Assembly (NCBI RefSeq): GCF_024347535.1
Contig: NZ_AP025497.1
Span: 2,914,001-2,978,000 of the forward strand
Direction of reading: 5' to 3'
DNA: 64,000 nucleotides
Origin: Vibrio kanaloae
GTDB lineage: Bacteria > Pseudomonadota > Gammaproteobacteria > Enterobacterales > Vibrionaceae
Shown: positions 19,708 through 28,720 of the stretch, piece by piece
How the letters are laid out: each line of letters starts with the position of its first letter
How positions within the stretch are numbered: the first letter of the stretch is position 1
The notes under the pieces: generated by a model
What the model was told of the DNA's origin: nothing
The model's database searches: none
What the model saw: only the letters and a program-made list of their open reading frames with translations
Program-made: the position numbers and the translations under genes

Positions 19708-19774
19708 TGAACACCTCATTTATGGTGGAGACTTTACCACCTAATTTGGTGTCCGGGATCATTAGACCACTACA
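19450..19774 (-). mobile_element. IS3-family insertion sequence remnant (one end only)
   Basis: The remnant runs from the point where the OrfA sequence breaks off (near 19450-19455) to an IS3-like terminal region at about 19749-19774 containing GTCCGGGATCATTAGACCAC. The opposite end and orfB are missing. It sits between the JUMPstart leader and yibN, the boundary between variable locus and conserved chromosome, consistent with past IS-mediated rearrangement. Confidence 0.75.
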
Positions 19775-19849
19775 GTTACTTTGTAAAAAATATCAATATA
19801 AGGGGAGGCAGGAAGGGGTTGGTTAGGCATTAGCTAGCCCCCTCTAATT

Positions 19850-19867
19850 CCCCCCCCCCCCCCCCCC
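19850..19867. repeat. Homopolymer tract of 18 C
   Basis: Eighteen consecutive C residues lie in the non-coding interval 19775-20100, about 230 bases upstream of yibN and about 675 bases upstream of the ops site on the other strand. Tracts this long slip readily during replication and are also prone to sequencing error, so the exact count is uncertain. Apart from one dispersed-repeat copy (19956-19981) I see nothing else in the interval. Confidence 0.9.
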
Positions 19868-19955
19868 TTTTATTAACATCACCACTCACAATAGTTCGGC
19901 GTTTAAGGGGGAGAACCAAAAGCTAGGGTTGTCGAATAATTTGAAGTGCGAATGT

Positions 19956-19981
19956 GGGATTCGGGTGAACGAGATGCGAAG
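19956..19981. repeat. Dispersed intergenic repeat, copy 1
   Basis: Shares the pattern GGGATTCG, then GAGATGCGAAG, with copies near 23290, 24537 and 56245-56396. All copies are intergenic and in either orientation, as expected for a small dispersed repeat family. Confidence 0.6.
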
Positions 19982-20100
19982 TATTAAGAAAGAGAGGTAA
20001 CACTGACTTCCACAACACCCTTCCTCTGTATTCTCCTACCCTTTCTCGCTATACTCCTACCCTATAAGTTTTCGCCCAATAACGAATAAGAGTTCAAGAT

Positions 20101-20535
20101 ATGCAAGAGTTAGTTCCATTTTTTCAAGAGAATATGATTTTAGCCATCGTATGGATCGGCTTGGTTGTTGCCATCATTGCGAGCGTTATCAAAACATCAA
20201 ACGCGGCCTACAAAGAGGTTACTGCAGCGCAAACCACACAACTAATTAACCGTGAAAACGGCGTTGTGGTTGATATTCGTACAAAGGATGAATTCAAAAA
20301 GGGACATATTACTGACGCACTTCACATTTTGCCGTCAGATATTAAAGCAAATAGCTTTGGTAACCTTGAAAGTCATAAAGCTGACCCAATCATCGTAGTA
20401 TGCAAGACAGGTCAAACTGCTCAAGAAAGCGCTAACTTACTGGTTAAAGCTGGTTTTGAAAATGTTAGCGTACTAAAAAGTGGCTTAGCGGCGTGGAGCG
20501 AAGCTAACTTGCCTTTAGTTAAAGGTAAGAAATAA
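20101..20535 (+). CDS. yibN: Membrane-anchored rhodanese-like protein
   Basis: A 144-residue protein with one N-terminal membrane segment (MILAIVWIGLVVAIIASVI) followed by a rhodanese domain (about residues 45-140). The active loop has the catalytic cysteine in IIVVCKTGQTAQESA, so sulfur transfer is plausible. Position directly before secB and gpsA matches yibN of E. coli. The physiological substrate is not known. About 110 bases separate it from secB. Confidence 0.92.
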   Translation: MQELVPFFQENMILAIVWIGLVVAIIASVIKTSNAAYKEVTAAQTTQLINRENGVVVDIRTKDEFKKGHITDALHILPSDIKANSFGNLESHKADPIIVVCKTGQTAQESANLLVKAGFENVSVLKSGLAAWSEANLPLVKGKK

Positions 20536-20645
20536 GCTGACCTGACTCAACAAATATGACTTTCAGGTTTTGCTTAAGTATGGCGCTCTTTGTGAGTGAC
20601 AAACTGACAGGCAAAACCTAATTATAAATTTTTAAGGACAAGAAA

Positions 20646-21113
20646 ATGGCTGAAGCAGCACAACAAGACGCACAACAGAACTTCGCAATCCAACGTATTT
20701 TCCTAAAAGACGTCTCTTTCGAAGCACCAAACTCTCCAGACATGTTTCAAAAAGAGTGGAACCCAGATGTAAAACTGGACCTAGACACTCAAAGCCGTGA
20801 ACTTGGCGAAGGCGTGTACGAAGTCATCCTACGTCTAACGGTTACTGTTAAGAACGCAGAAGACACAGCATTCCTTTGTGAAGTTCAGCAAGGTGGTATC
20901 TTCTCTGCAAGCGAAATGGAAGCTGGCCAGCTTGCACATTGCCTAGGTGCTTTCTGCCCGAACATCTTGTTCCCATACGCTCGTGAAACGATTTCTAGCC
21001 TAGTGGTTAAAGGTACATTCCCACAACTGAACCTAGCACCAGTCAACTTCGATGCTTTGTTCATGAACTACCTACAAAACCAAGCTCAACAAGCTGAAGG
21101 CGAACAAGCTTAA
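20646..21113 (+). CDS. secB: Protein-export chaperone SecB
   Basis: A 155-residue tetrameric cytosolic chaperone that keeps preproteins unfolded and delivers them to Sec[18 protein letters not shown] at the N-terminus, the acidic SecA-binding surface and [19 protein letters not shown] are diagnostic. It is preceded by an AAGGACAAG ribosome-binding region and followed by a cluster of degenerate repeats and a very strong terminator. Length matches the family. Confidence 0.97.
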   Translation: MAEAAQQDAQQNFAIQRIFLKDVSFEAPNSPDMFQKEWNPDVKLDLDTQSRELGEGVYEVILRLTVTVKNAEDTAFLCEVQQGGIFSASEMEAGQLAHCLGAFCPNILFPYARETISSLVVKGTFPQLNLAPVNFDALFMNYLQNQAQQAEGEQA

Positions 21114-21149
21114 GTCTCCAATCAGAACTTAACGCTTATATAGCCACTT

Positions 21150-21217
21150 TTATTTGAAGCTTGGTTTTTTATTGGGAGCTTAGTTTTGATTAGAAGCTTG
21201 GCTTTTATTAGAGAATG
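21150..21217. repeat. Degenerate AGCTTGG/TTTTATT tandem repeat
   Basis: Three roughly 20-base units with the shared order AAGCTTGG (or GAGCTTAG), a T-rich run and ATTAG/ATTGG lie between the secB stop and its terminator. The copies differ at several positions. No role is visible. Confidence 0.55.
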
Positions 21218-21224
21218 AGCTTTT

Positions 21225-21260
21225 AAATGCACATCGCAGCTTCTGCGATGTGCATTTTTT
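21225..21260 (+). terminator. Strong intrinsic terminator after secB
   Basis: A perfect 15-bp stem (21225-21239 with 21243-21257), three-base loop CTT and a trailing T run. The A-rich 5' flank could also allow termination in the opposite direction. It separates yibN-secB from gpsA-cysE. Confidence 0.92.
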
Positions 21261-21366
21261 GTATATTCTCTTGGTAGAGAGCGCTTCCTTTTAGGGGGAG
21301 CACCTTTATTAGATAAAGAGCACTCACAGAACTTTTCGATTTCCCTCATTATTTTTAGGTGGAAGC

Positions 21367-22413
21367 ATGACAGAAACAACTCACCCGACTAATACGACCA
21401 ATGCTTATGGCAAAGAGATTGCTATGACAGTGATTGGCGCAGGTTCTTACGGGACATCTTTAGCGATATCTCTAGCTCGTAACGGTGCCAATGTTGTTCT
21501 CTGGGGACATGATCCTGTGCATATGGCACGTCTCGAATTAGAGCGAGCTAACAATGCGTTTCTACCCAATATCGATTTTCCGGAAAGTTTAATCATTGAG
21601 TCGGATTTAGAAAAAGCAGTCACTGCAAGCCGTGACCTTCTCATTGTCGTTCCTAGCCATGTGTTTGGTATCGTGCTCAACAACCTGAAGCCGTACTTAA
21701 CGACGAACTCTCGCATCTGCTGGGCCACCAAAGGTTTGGAGCCAGAGACAGGGCGCCTACTGAAAGATGTCGCACACGATATACTGGGTGATGGCTACTC
21801 ACTGGCTGTTCTGTCTGGCCCTACTTTTGCTAAAGAACTGGCGATGGGTATGCCCACCGCCATTTCAGTGGCTTCGCCAGATGAAAAGTTCCTAGAAGAG
21901 CTGCAAGAGAAGATCCACTGCGGCAAAACATTCCGCGTATACGCAAACTCAGATTTCATCGGCATGCAACTTGGCGGCGCAGTTAAAAATGTCATCGCTA
22001 TCGGCGCAGGCATGTCGGATGGTATTGGCTTTGGTGCCAATGCACGTACGGCTTTGATAACCCGAGGTTTGGCTGAAATGAGCCGACTAGGCGCCGCACT
22101 TGGTGCGCAACCAGAAACCTTTATGGGCATGGCTGGACTGGGCGACTTAGTGCTGACATGTACCGATAACCAATCTCGTAACCGTCGTTTTGGTTTAGCT
22201 TTAGGTTCAGGTAAAGACGTCGACACGGCGCAAGAAGAAATCGGTCAAGTGGTCGAAGGTTATCGCAACACCAAAGAAGTTTGGTTACTATCAGAGCGTA
22301 TGGGCGTTGAGATGCCAATTGTTGAACAAATTTATCAAGTGCTGTATCAAGGGAAAGATGCTCACTTAGCGGCGCAAGACCTACTTGCTCGAGACAAAAA
22401 GTCAGAGCGATAA
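21367..22413 (+). CDS. gpsA: Glycerol-3-phosphate dehydrogenase [NAD(P)+]
   Basis: A 348-residue cytosolic enzyme reducing dihydroxyacetone phosphate to sn-glycerol-3-phosphate for phospholipid synthesis. The NAD site is [19 protein letters not shown], the catalytic lysine region is [17 protein letters not shown], and [20 protein letters not shown] is a conserved signature. A GTGG-type site precedes ATG 21367; Met20 is internal to the family N-terminus. cysE begins 47 bases downstream, so the two are probably cotranscribed. Confidence 0.97.
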   Translation: MTETTHPTNTTNAYGKEIAMTVIGAGSYGTSLAISLARNGANVVLWGHDPVHMARLELERANNAFLPNIDFPESLIIESDLEKAVTASRDLLIVVPSHVFGIVLNNLKPYLTTNSRICWATKGLEPETGRLLKDVAHDILGDGYSLAVLSGPTFAKELAMGMPTAISVASPDEKFLEELQEKIHCGKTFRVYANSDFIGMQLGGAVKNVIAIGAGMSDGIGFGANARTALITRGLAEMSRLGAALGAQPETFMGMAGLGDLVLTCTDNQSRNRRFGLALGSGKDVDTAQEEIGQVVEGYRNTKEVWLLSERMGVEMPIVEQIYQVLYQGKDAHLAAQDLLARDKKSER

Positions 22414-22460
22414 CATCGCGTATTCAGTCGTGGAATAAAATAGATAAGATGGATGGAAGA

Positions 22461-23282
22461 ATGAAACACTGTGAACAGCAAAAAGTTTGGCAATGCATCG
22501 TGAAGGAAGCTCGCGAGCAATCAGAACAAGAGCCTATGCTAGCGAGTTTTTACCACGCCACTATTATCAATCACGACAGTTTGAGTGCTTCGCTTAGTTA
22601 TATCCTTGCCAATAAACTCAAAACCGCTTCAATGCCAGCAATGGCTGTGCGCGAAGTGGTTGAACAAGCCTTCGCGGAAGATGCAGACATCATTGACGCT
22701 GCCGCTTGTGATATTTGCGCGACGGTCACCCGCGACCCCGCCGTTGAAATGTATTCAATGCCTCTGCTTTATTTAAAAGGGTATCATGCTCTACAAGGCT
22801 ACCGCGTGGCGAATTGGTTATGGAAACAAGGGCGCATCGCGCTTGCTACTTACTTACAAAACCAAATTTCAGTCGCCTGCCAAGTGGACATTCACCCAGC
22901 GGCTCGTATTGGTAAAGCAATCATGCTCGACCACGCTACAGGTATTGTGATTGGTGAAACGGCTGTAGTTGCAAATGATGTGTCGATTCTTCAAGACGTT
23001 ACATTGGGTGGTACCGGTAAAGAAGGTGGTGATCGTCACCCTAAGATTCGCGAAGGTGTCATGATTGGGGCCGGTGCGAAGATTTTGGGCAACATTGAAG
23101 TGGGCGAAGGAGCTAAGATAGGTTCTTGCTCTGTGGTACTGCAAGCCGTGCCTCCCCATACTACCGTTGCTGGTGTTCCAGCCAAGATTGTCGGCAAACC
23201 ACAAACGGATAAACCGTCTTTGGATATGGACCAAGGGTTTAACGGTCGCTCACAGCATTTTATCTATGGTGATGGGATTTAA
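22461..23282 (+). CDS. cysE: Serine O-acetyltransferase
   Basis: A 273-residue enzyme making O-acetylserine from serine and acetyl-CoA, the first committed step of cysteine synthesis. The N-terminal helical domain includes EPMLASFYHATI; the C-terminal left-handed beta-helix includes VDIHPAARIGKAIMLDHATG and GGDRHPKIREGVMIGAGAKI, with the C-terminal GDGI tail that mediates cysteine synthase binding and feedback. I chose ATG 22461 (MKHCEQ) by match to Vibrio CysE; an in-frame ATG at 22449 would add four residues. Confidence 0.96.
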   Translation: MKHCEQQKVWQCIVKEAREQSEQEPMLASFYHATIINHDSLSASLSYILANKLKTASMPAMAVREVVEQAFAEDADIIDAAACDICATVTRDPAVEMYSMPLLYLKGYHALQGYRVANWLWKQGRIALATYLQNQISVACQVDIHPAARIGKAIMLDHATGIVIGETAVVANDVSILQDVTLGGTGKEGGDRHPKIREGVMIGAGAKILGNIEVGEGAKIGSCSVVLQAVPPHTTVAGVPAKIVGKPQTDKPSLDMDQGFNGRSQHFIYGDGI

Positions 23283-23289
23283 GCGCAGT

Positions 23290-23312
23290 AACGAGATGCG
23301 AGTGTCGGGATG
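23290..23312. repeat. Dispersed intergenic repeat, copy 2 (partial)
   Basis: AACGAGATGCGAGTGTCGGG matches the core of the dispersed family seen at 19956 and 56245, with a rearranged flank. It lies between cysE and envC. Confidence 0.45.
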
Positions 23313-23380
23313 AAAAAGGCTTGCTCTGGGAAAAGACTCAAAAAAACGCGTGCGACCTGATAACTAAAAAAAGACACTGA

Positions 23381-24532
23381 ATGACAATAATGAAGAAAAA
23401 AATTCTCGCCATTAATACGACTCTTTTGATATCGACCAGCCTTTGTGTTGCTGTTTTATCTTCATCGTCATTTGCCGCATCGCAAGGTGAGCTAAAAGGT
23501 GTGTCGAGCGAAATATCTCGTCAACAAAAAGCCCTATCTTCACAGCAAAAAAAACTGGATACGTTGCAAGCCAATCTAAAAAGGCAAGAGCTCGCCATTG
23601 CTTCACTTGAAAAAGCGATCTTAGATAGCAAAAAGCAACTCAAGACGGCCAATGCTAACATTGCCAACTTGAACACAAAGATCACAGAACTCACCGCACA
23701 AAAAAAAGTGCAGACAGACAAGTTAGAACAACTGATTCAAACTTACTATATGACAAGTCGAGCGAAAGCCTCTTCTCATATCCTCAATACCGGTGTTGAA
23801 GAAGACCGCATTAGCCACTACTACCAACATCTTGCTAAAGCTCGCTCTGCAACGATAAATACGATTGAACACACTCAACGGGAATTAGAAGAAAGCCAGA
23901 AACAACGCCAACTTGAGCAAGAACAAATAACAACGCTTTTAAAACAACAAACGACAAAGCGCGATAAGCTGTCACAGACACAAGTACAACGTAAGAAAAC
24001 GGTTGGTCATATTAGAAATAATATCTCCGGTGACAAGAGTTATTTAGCGGAACTCCAGCGCAATGAAACTCGCCTCAAAGCCGAGATAGCCAAAGCAGAG
24101 AAAGCCGCTCGCGAGAGACAGAACTCTGTCCCTATGGATGGTTTAGCCAAGCGCAAAGGAAAGCTGCCTTGGCCAATAAAAGGGAATATCCTACATAACT
24201 ACGGCTCTCGTCAAACTGGTCAAGTAAACTGGAAAGGCATGGTGATCAACGCTAATTACGGTCAGCAAGTAAAGTCGGTTTACTCAGGAACGGTCGTTTT
24301 TGCCGAATATTTAAGGGGTTATGGACTGGTTGTATTGCTCGACCACGGTAAAGGCGATATGACACTCTACGGCTTTAACCAAGCGCTATTGAAAAAAGAA
24401 GGTGATAAGGTGAAAGCAGGTGAAGCCATTGCACTTGTCGGTAACACTGGCGGCCAAACCCGTCCATCGCTTTACTTTGAAATCCGTAGAAATAGTAAAG
24501 CTCAAAACCCGAAGAGTTGGTTGGTTAGGTAA
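23381..24532 (+). CDS. envC: EnvC-type murein hydrolase activator (M23 peptidase fold)
   Basis: A 383-residue protein with a signal peptide (cleavage likely after SSSSFAA), a long coiled coil (about residues 35-240, heptads rich in Q, K, E and L) and a C-terminal LytM/M23 domain. In the domain some metal ligands are replaced (DHGKGDMTLYGFNQ, then FEIRR), as in EnvC, which activates amidases AmiA/AmiB during division rather than cleaving murein itself. ATG 23390 is an alternative start. Downstream of cysE with about 100 bases between. Confidence 0.9.
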   Translation: MTIMKKKILAINTTLLISTSLCVAVLSSSSFAASQGELKGVSSEISRQQKALSSQQKKLDTLQANLKRQELAIASLEKAILDSKKQLKTANANIANLNTKITELTAQKKVQTDKLEQLIQTYYMTSRAKASSHILNTGVEEDRISHYYQHLAKARSATINTIEHTQRELEESQKQRQLEQEQITTLLKQQTTKRDKLSQTQVQRKKTVGHIRNNISGDKSYLAELQRNETRLKAEIAKAEKAARERQNSVPMDGLAKRKGKLPWPIKGNILHNYGSRQTGQVNWKGMVINANYGQQVKSVYSGTVVFAEYLRGYGLVVLLDHGKGDMTLYGFNQALLKKEGDKVKAGEAIALVGNTGGQTRPSLYFEIRRNSKAQNPKSWLVR

Positions 24533-24535
24533 GAG

Positions 24536-24596
24536 CAGATACGGAATTCGAGTAAAGCTCTTCGTTACCCGTATCTCGCTTACTCGTCTCTTTCTA
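24536..24596. repeat. Dispersed repeat, copy 3, forming a hairpin
   Basis: AGATACGG (24537-24544) pairs with CCGTATCT (24569-24576), and the intervening sequence holds the ATTCGAGTAA motif of the dispersed family. It lies between the convergent envC and TetR-type genes, where it could act as a bidirectional transcription block, though no long T run follows. Confidence 0.55.
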
Positions 24597-25232
24597 CTTT
24601 GAGTTCAACGCCCTGACACCATCTTCTAATAGCGTTAGTTGCTCAAAGCCTTGGGCTGTCGCAATGGGTTTAACCGTCGCGATCATCTGCAGCATTCCTT
24701 GATGGACCACTTGCTCGGTAATTTGAGCTTTTGGCGACATGACAGACTGATACGCCAACCAACCCGATGCAATCAAGTGAAGAGACGTCACCATCGACTT
24801 CATTTCTGCATCTGTTGCTTTGAGCAAGTTCAACTCAACGAAGGCTCTCATGATACCCACAAGATTGGTTTGCAGCTTTTCTTGTACGGCCATGTAATCA
24901 AGATGGAGCTTTTCATCACGCGACAATATTTCCGGTAGATTGGCATAGAAGAATCGGTACTTCCACATCAGCGTGAAGATAGAATCTAAGTAGCGCTTTA
25001 GTAGCGTCAGGCTTTCTTGTTGCCCTTGAATAGGGGTGAACCTTTCAAGCAGCTCTGTCGAATAGAGAGTAAAGATATCACGGACAATTTCTTGTTTGTT
25101 GCGAAAGTGGTAGTAAAGGTTACCAGGGCTGATCTCGATATACTCAGCAATATGATTGGTCGTAATACTACGCTCGCCGTGCTCATTAAAAAGTTCTAGC
25201 GCCGCGTAAACAATCTTGTCACGTGTTTTCAT
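24594..25232 (-). CDS. TetR/AcrR-family transcriptional regulator
   Basis: A 212-residue DNA-binding protein. The N-terminal helix-turn-helix (SITTNHIAEYIEISPGNLYY, then HFRNKQEIV) is typical of TetR repressors; the C-terminal ligand domain is not informative. No adjacent divergent target is evident: ugd lies upstream on the same strand with 125 bases between. The regulated genes and ligand are unknown. Confidence 0.9.
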   Translation of the reverse strand: MKTRDKIVYAALELFNEHGERSITTNHIAEYIEISPGNLYYHFRNKQEIVRDIFTLYSTELLERFTPIQGQQESLTLLKRYLDSIFTLMWKYRFFYANLPEILSRDEKLHLDYMAVQEKLQTNLVGIMRAFVELNLLKATDAEMKSMVTSLHLIASGWLAYQSVMSPKAQITEQVVHQGMLQMIATVKPIATAQGFEQLTLLEDGVRALNSK

Positions 25233-25357
25233 TAGTCATTAGTATCCCTATCCGTTCAATGGTTCAGTATATCGCCACTAAACGGATAGATCGAGCTGTT
25301 AACATCTGGTCGAATTAGCAATCGCTAAAATTCAACTGCAATGAATCGCTGCTGTAA

Positions 25358-26521
25358 TCAATCACTGCCGAAAAGGTCTCGTGTGTATACCTTGTCTGCA
25401 ACATCGGAGAGTTCATCAACCATTCTGTTAGATACAATCACATCCGATACAGCTTTGAACGCTTCTAGGTCAGAATAAACCTTCGAGTTAAAGAAATGCT
25501 CTTCCTCTAACACAGGTTCGAATACGACCACTTCAATACCTTTAGCTTTCAAACGCTTCATGATGCCTTGAATCGAAGAAGCACGGAAGTTGTCCGAACC
25601 GGCTTTCATTATCAATCGATAGATGCCAACAATCTTAGGAGATCGCTTGATAATGGAATCCGCAATAAAATCTTTTCTGGTTCGGTTAGCATCAACGATG
25701 GCACCAACAATGTTGTTTGGTACATCTTGGTAATTCGCTAACAACTGTTTGGTATCTTTCGGTAAGCAGTAACCACCGTAACCAAATGAAGGGTTATTGT
25801 AGTGATTACCAATACGAGGATCTAAGCCAACACCTTCGATGATCTGACGAGAATCCAAGCCATGCGCTTCCGCGTAAGAATCAAGCTCATTGAAGTAAGA
25901 AACTCGCATCGCGAGATAAGTATTAGAGAATAGTTTTACCGCTTCAGCTTCTGTTGAATTGGTAAAGAGCACATCGATGTTCTCTTTTTCAGCACCTTCC
26001 ACCAGAAGATTAGCAAATACTTTAGCGCGTTCAGAGCACTCACCCACGATAATTCGTGATGGGTGTAGGTTATCGTACAGGGCTTTGCCTTCACGTAAAA
26101 ACTCAGGTGAGAACATAACGTTTTCACAGTTCAGCTCTTGCTTAACGCGCTCAGTATAGCCAACAGGGACCGTTGATTTGATCACCATGACGGTATTTGG
26201 ATTGATATCCATGACGTCTTTAATAACCGACTCCACAGAACTGGTATCGAAATAATTATTTTTCGGATCATAATCAGTTGGTGTGGCAATGATGACAAAT
26301 TCAGCGTCTTGGTAAGCCGCTTTGTCTGTTGTTGCCCTGAAGTTCAGCGTCTTGTTTGACAAGAAGTGCTCAATCTCATTATCAACAATCGGCGACTGCT
26401 TGTTGTTTAGCATTGTCACTTTGTCATCAATGATATCTACCGCGATTACTTCATGATGCTGCGCTAACAACATTGCATTTGATAGACCTACATATCCGGT
26501 ACCGGCTACTGCAATCTTCAT
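25358..26521 (-). CDS. ugd: UDP-glucose 6-dehydrogenase
   Basis: A 387-residue enzyme oxidising UDP-glucose to UDP-glucuronate. Rossmann motif [28 protein letters not shown]-like region [14 protein letters not shown], and catalytic cysteine in [15 protein letters not shown] are diagnostic. It is divergent from hldD across a 151-base gap. UDP-glucuronate can feed LPS or capsule, and the UDP-glucuronate 4-epimerase-like gene at 39467 could take it to UDP-galacturonate. Confidence 0.95.
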   Translation of the reverse strand: MKIAVAGTGYVGLSNAMLLAQHHEVIAVDIIDDKVTMLNNKQSPIVDNEIEHFLSNKTLNFRATTDKAAYQDAEFVIIATPTDYDPKNNYFDTSSVESVIKDVMDINPNTVMVIKSTVPVGYTERVKQELNCENVMFSPEFLREGKALYDNLHPSRIIVGECSERAKVFANLLVEGAEKENIDVLFTNSTEAEAVKLFSNTYLAMRVSYFNELDSYAEAHGLDSRQIIEGVGLDPRIGNHYNNPSFGYGGYCLPKDTKQLLANYQDVPNNIVGAIVDANRTRKDFIADSIIKRSPKIVGIYRLIMKAGSDNFRASSIQGIMKRLKAKGIEVVVFEPVLEEEHFFNSKVYSDLEAFKAVSDVIVSNRMVDELSDVADKVYTRDLFGSD

Positions 26522-26672
26522 GATAATACCTATGTTTTGAGCTATTAACTCAATAAAAATTATAACTTAGCTTGTCGTATCATACTCCGGTTGGGGAATT
26601 ATTCCACTAGCCCGCTTTATCCATTCCTTGCTATACTCGATACAGTTTTGTATTCAAAAGAGTTAGAAAATT

Positions 26673-27614
26673 ATGATTATCGTAACGGGTGGTGCTGGCA
26701 TGATTGGCAGCAATATTGTTAAGGCGCTTAATGAAGCGGGCCACAACGATATTCTAGTCGTCGACAACTTAAAAGATGGTAAGAAATTTAAGAACCTTGT
26801 AGACCTAGACATCACTGATTACATGGATCGTGATGACTTCCTAACTCAAGTCATGGCCGGTGATGATTTCGGTCACATTGAAGCGATTTTCCATGAAGGT
26901 GCATGCTCTGCCACTACCGAGTGGGATGGCAAATACATGATGCTCAACAACTATGAATACTCAAAAGAGCTACTTCATTACTGTGTTGAGCGTGAAATCC
27001 CTTTCTTATACGCCTCTTCAGCGGCGACTTACGGTGAAACCGATACTTTCATCGAGGAGCGAGAGTACGAAGGTGCATTGAATGTCTACGGCTATTCAAA
27101 ACAGCAGTTTGATAACTATGTTCGTCGCCTAACCGCGGATGCTGCAGCGTACAACGAAACGCTACCACAAATCGTAGGGTTTCGTTATTTCAATGTATAC
27201 GGTCCGCGTGAGCAGCACAAAGGCAGCATGGCTTCAGTCGCATTCCATCTCAACAATCAAATGAACGCCGGTGAAAACCCGAAGTTGTTTGCAGGTAGCG
27301 AAACTTTCAAACGTGATTTTGTGTATGTCGGTGATGTCGCGGCGGTGAACTTGTGGTTCTTAGAAAATGGTGTATCTGGCCTCTTTAATCTAGGTACAGG
27401 CAATGCTGAGTCGTTTGAAGAAGTCGCCAAGGCAGTTATCAAGCACCATGGTAAAGGCGAAATCGAAACGATTCCTTTCCCTGAGCATTTAAAAGGCGCT
27501 TACCAAGAATTCACTCAAGCAGACCTAACGAAGCTTCGCGGTACAGGTTGCGATATCGAGTTTAGAACAGTGGCGGATGGTGTCGCTGAGTACATGAAGC
27601 TCGTAAACGCTTAA
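26673..27614 (+). CDS. hldD: ADP-L-glycero-D-manno-heptose 6-epimerase
   Basis: A 313-residue short-chain dehydrogenase-type epimerase making the heptose donor for inner-core LPS. It starts [19 protein letters not shown], with catalytic ASSAATYG and YGYSKQQFD, and [15 protein letters not shown]. Uses bound NADP. It heads the plus-strand part of the LPS core locus; lpxM follows after 134 bases that contain a 12-bp hairpin. In vibrios hldD (gmhD) commonly marks one edge of the O-antigen/capsule region. Confidence 0.97.
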   Translation: MIIVTGGAGMIGSNIVKALNEAGHNDILVVDNLKDGKKFKNLVDLDITDYMDRDDFLTQVMAGDDFGHIEAIFHEGACSATTEWDGKYMMLNNYEYSKELLHYCVEREIPFLYASSAATYGETDTFIEEREYEGALNVYGYSKQQFDNYVRRLTADAAAYNETLPQIVGFRYFNVYGPREQHKGSMASVAFHLNNQMNAGENPKLFAGSETFKRDFVYVGDVAAVNLWFLENGVSGLFNLGTGNAESFEEVAKAVIKHHGKGEIETIPFPEHLKGAYQEFTQADLTKLRGTGCDIEFRTVADGVAEYMKLVNA

Positions 27615-27633
27615 CGGTATATTTCAGATTAGG

Positions 27634-27670
27634 ACCAATAATACACCCTACTTTTAGCGTGTATTATTGG
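27634..27670 (+). terminator. Hairpin after hldD
   Basis: Perfect 12-bp stem CCAATAATACAC / GTGTATTATTGG (27634-27645 with 27659-27670), 13-base loop. A second smaller inverted repeat (GGGAATG / CATTCCC) follows at about 27669-27697. No T run follows, so termination strength is uncertain; it may instead stabilise the transcript. Confidence 0.5.
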
Positions 27671-27748
27671 GAATGTCTAACGAATATAATCATTCCCAGA
27701 GTAACCGATATTAAGTTAACTCTCTGATTTAAATAATGTAGTGAATGA

Positions 27749-28705
27749 ATGACCACACAACGCAATGATTTTGATCCAAAAGCTTACAATCCTGAGTTTG
27801 AATGGGGGTTTCTAGCACCTAAATACTGGGGAACTTGGATTGCTGTTTTGTTATCGTCTTTAGTCTGCTTCTTACCTAATAGCATTCGTTTAGCATTAGC
27901 TAAGTTTATGGCTAAGCAAGCTGTAAAAATCAAGAATAAGGCTAACCGCCGAGCTCGCGTAAACCTTGAGATGTGCTTTCCCGAGCAACCGGTAGAACAG
28001 CGCGAAGAAACTCTCTATCAGTCATACGTTACTTCCATCTCATTTTTGATGGGATTTGCTTCACTGACACTCAAGAGTAAAACTTGGCTAGAGAATAACA
28101 CCTCGATAAACGGCCTGAGTAACCTAACCGATATTACGGACAGCGGCGAGAATGTGATCTTGCTGGTACCACACACATGGGCTATCGATATCCCAGCGGT
28201 ATTGCTGGCATCGCGTAACCTTCCGGTATCAGCCATGGCAAAAGCACAAAAAAACAAAGTCAGTGACTGGTTAATGCACCGACAGCGCGTGCAATACGGC
28301 GGTCGTGTTTACGACCGTAGCGGAGGCATCAAGCCTTTCATCAAGTCAGTACGTGATGGGTACCTGGGTTACTATCTCCCTGATGAAGATCTTGGCCGTG
28401 AGCACAGTGTCTTCGTAGACTTCTTCGCGACTCAAAAAGCAACTATTTCAGGCCTCGGACGACTATCAAAACTGAGCAAGGCTAAAATCATCCCTCTGTT
28501 TGCTCAATACGATAGCAGTACAGGCCAATACACCCTTGACTTCTACCCTGCTCTACCATTCCCAACAGGGAGTGAAGGGCAAGACGCACGCATGATGAAT
28601 CAATGCATTGAAGATTACGTGAGTAAGAATCCTGAACAATATATGTGGATCTTAAGACTGCTTAAGACTCGTCCTGAAAGTAATATTAATCCTTATAATA
28701 GCTAG
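27749..28705 (+). CDS. lpxM: Lipid A late acyltransferase, LpxM (MsbB) type
   Basis: A 318-residue inner-membrane acyltransferase with an N-terminal hydrophobic segment (WIAVLLSSLVCFLPNSI). The catalytic HX4D motif is HTWAID in LLVPHTWAIDIPAV, as in LpxM. It adds the second secondary acyl chain to Kdo2-lipid A from acyl-ACP. The acyl chain cannot be read from sequence; Vibrio enzymes of this group may use hydroxylated chains. It is separate from the LpxL-type gene at 45757. waaL starts 15 bases downstream. Confidence 0.9.
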   Translation: MTTQRNDFDPKAYNPEFEWGFLAPKYWGTWIAVLLSSLVCFLPNSIRLALAKFMAKQAVKIKNKANRRARVNLEMCFPEQPVEQREETLYQSYVTSISFLMGFASLTLKSKTWLENNTSINGLSNLTDITDSGENVILLVPHTWAIDIPAVLLASRNLPVSAMAKAQKNKVSDWLMHRQRVQYGGRVYDRSGGIKPFIKSVRDGYLGYYLPDEDLGREHSVFVDFFATQKATISGLGRLSKLSKAKIIPLFAQYDSSTGQYTLDFYPALPFPTGSEGQDARMMNQCIEDYVSKNPEQYMWILRLLKTRPESNINPYNS

Positions 28706-28720
28706 TGTGTAATAACTATA

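Noticed and set aside
21795-22226. 143-codon open frame antisense to gpsA
   Set aside because: Lies wholly opposite a well-conserved gene, has low-complexity serine/alanine/proline content and no ribosome-binding site; it is a codon-bias shadow.
22869-23234. 121-codon frame antisense to cysE, rich in H, N and T
   Set aside because: Arises from the regular hexapeptide-repeat coding pattern of cysE; no start signal.
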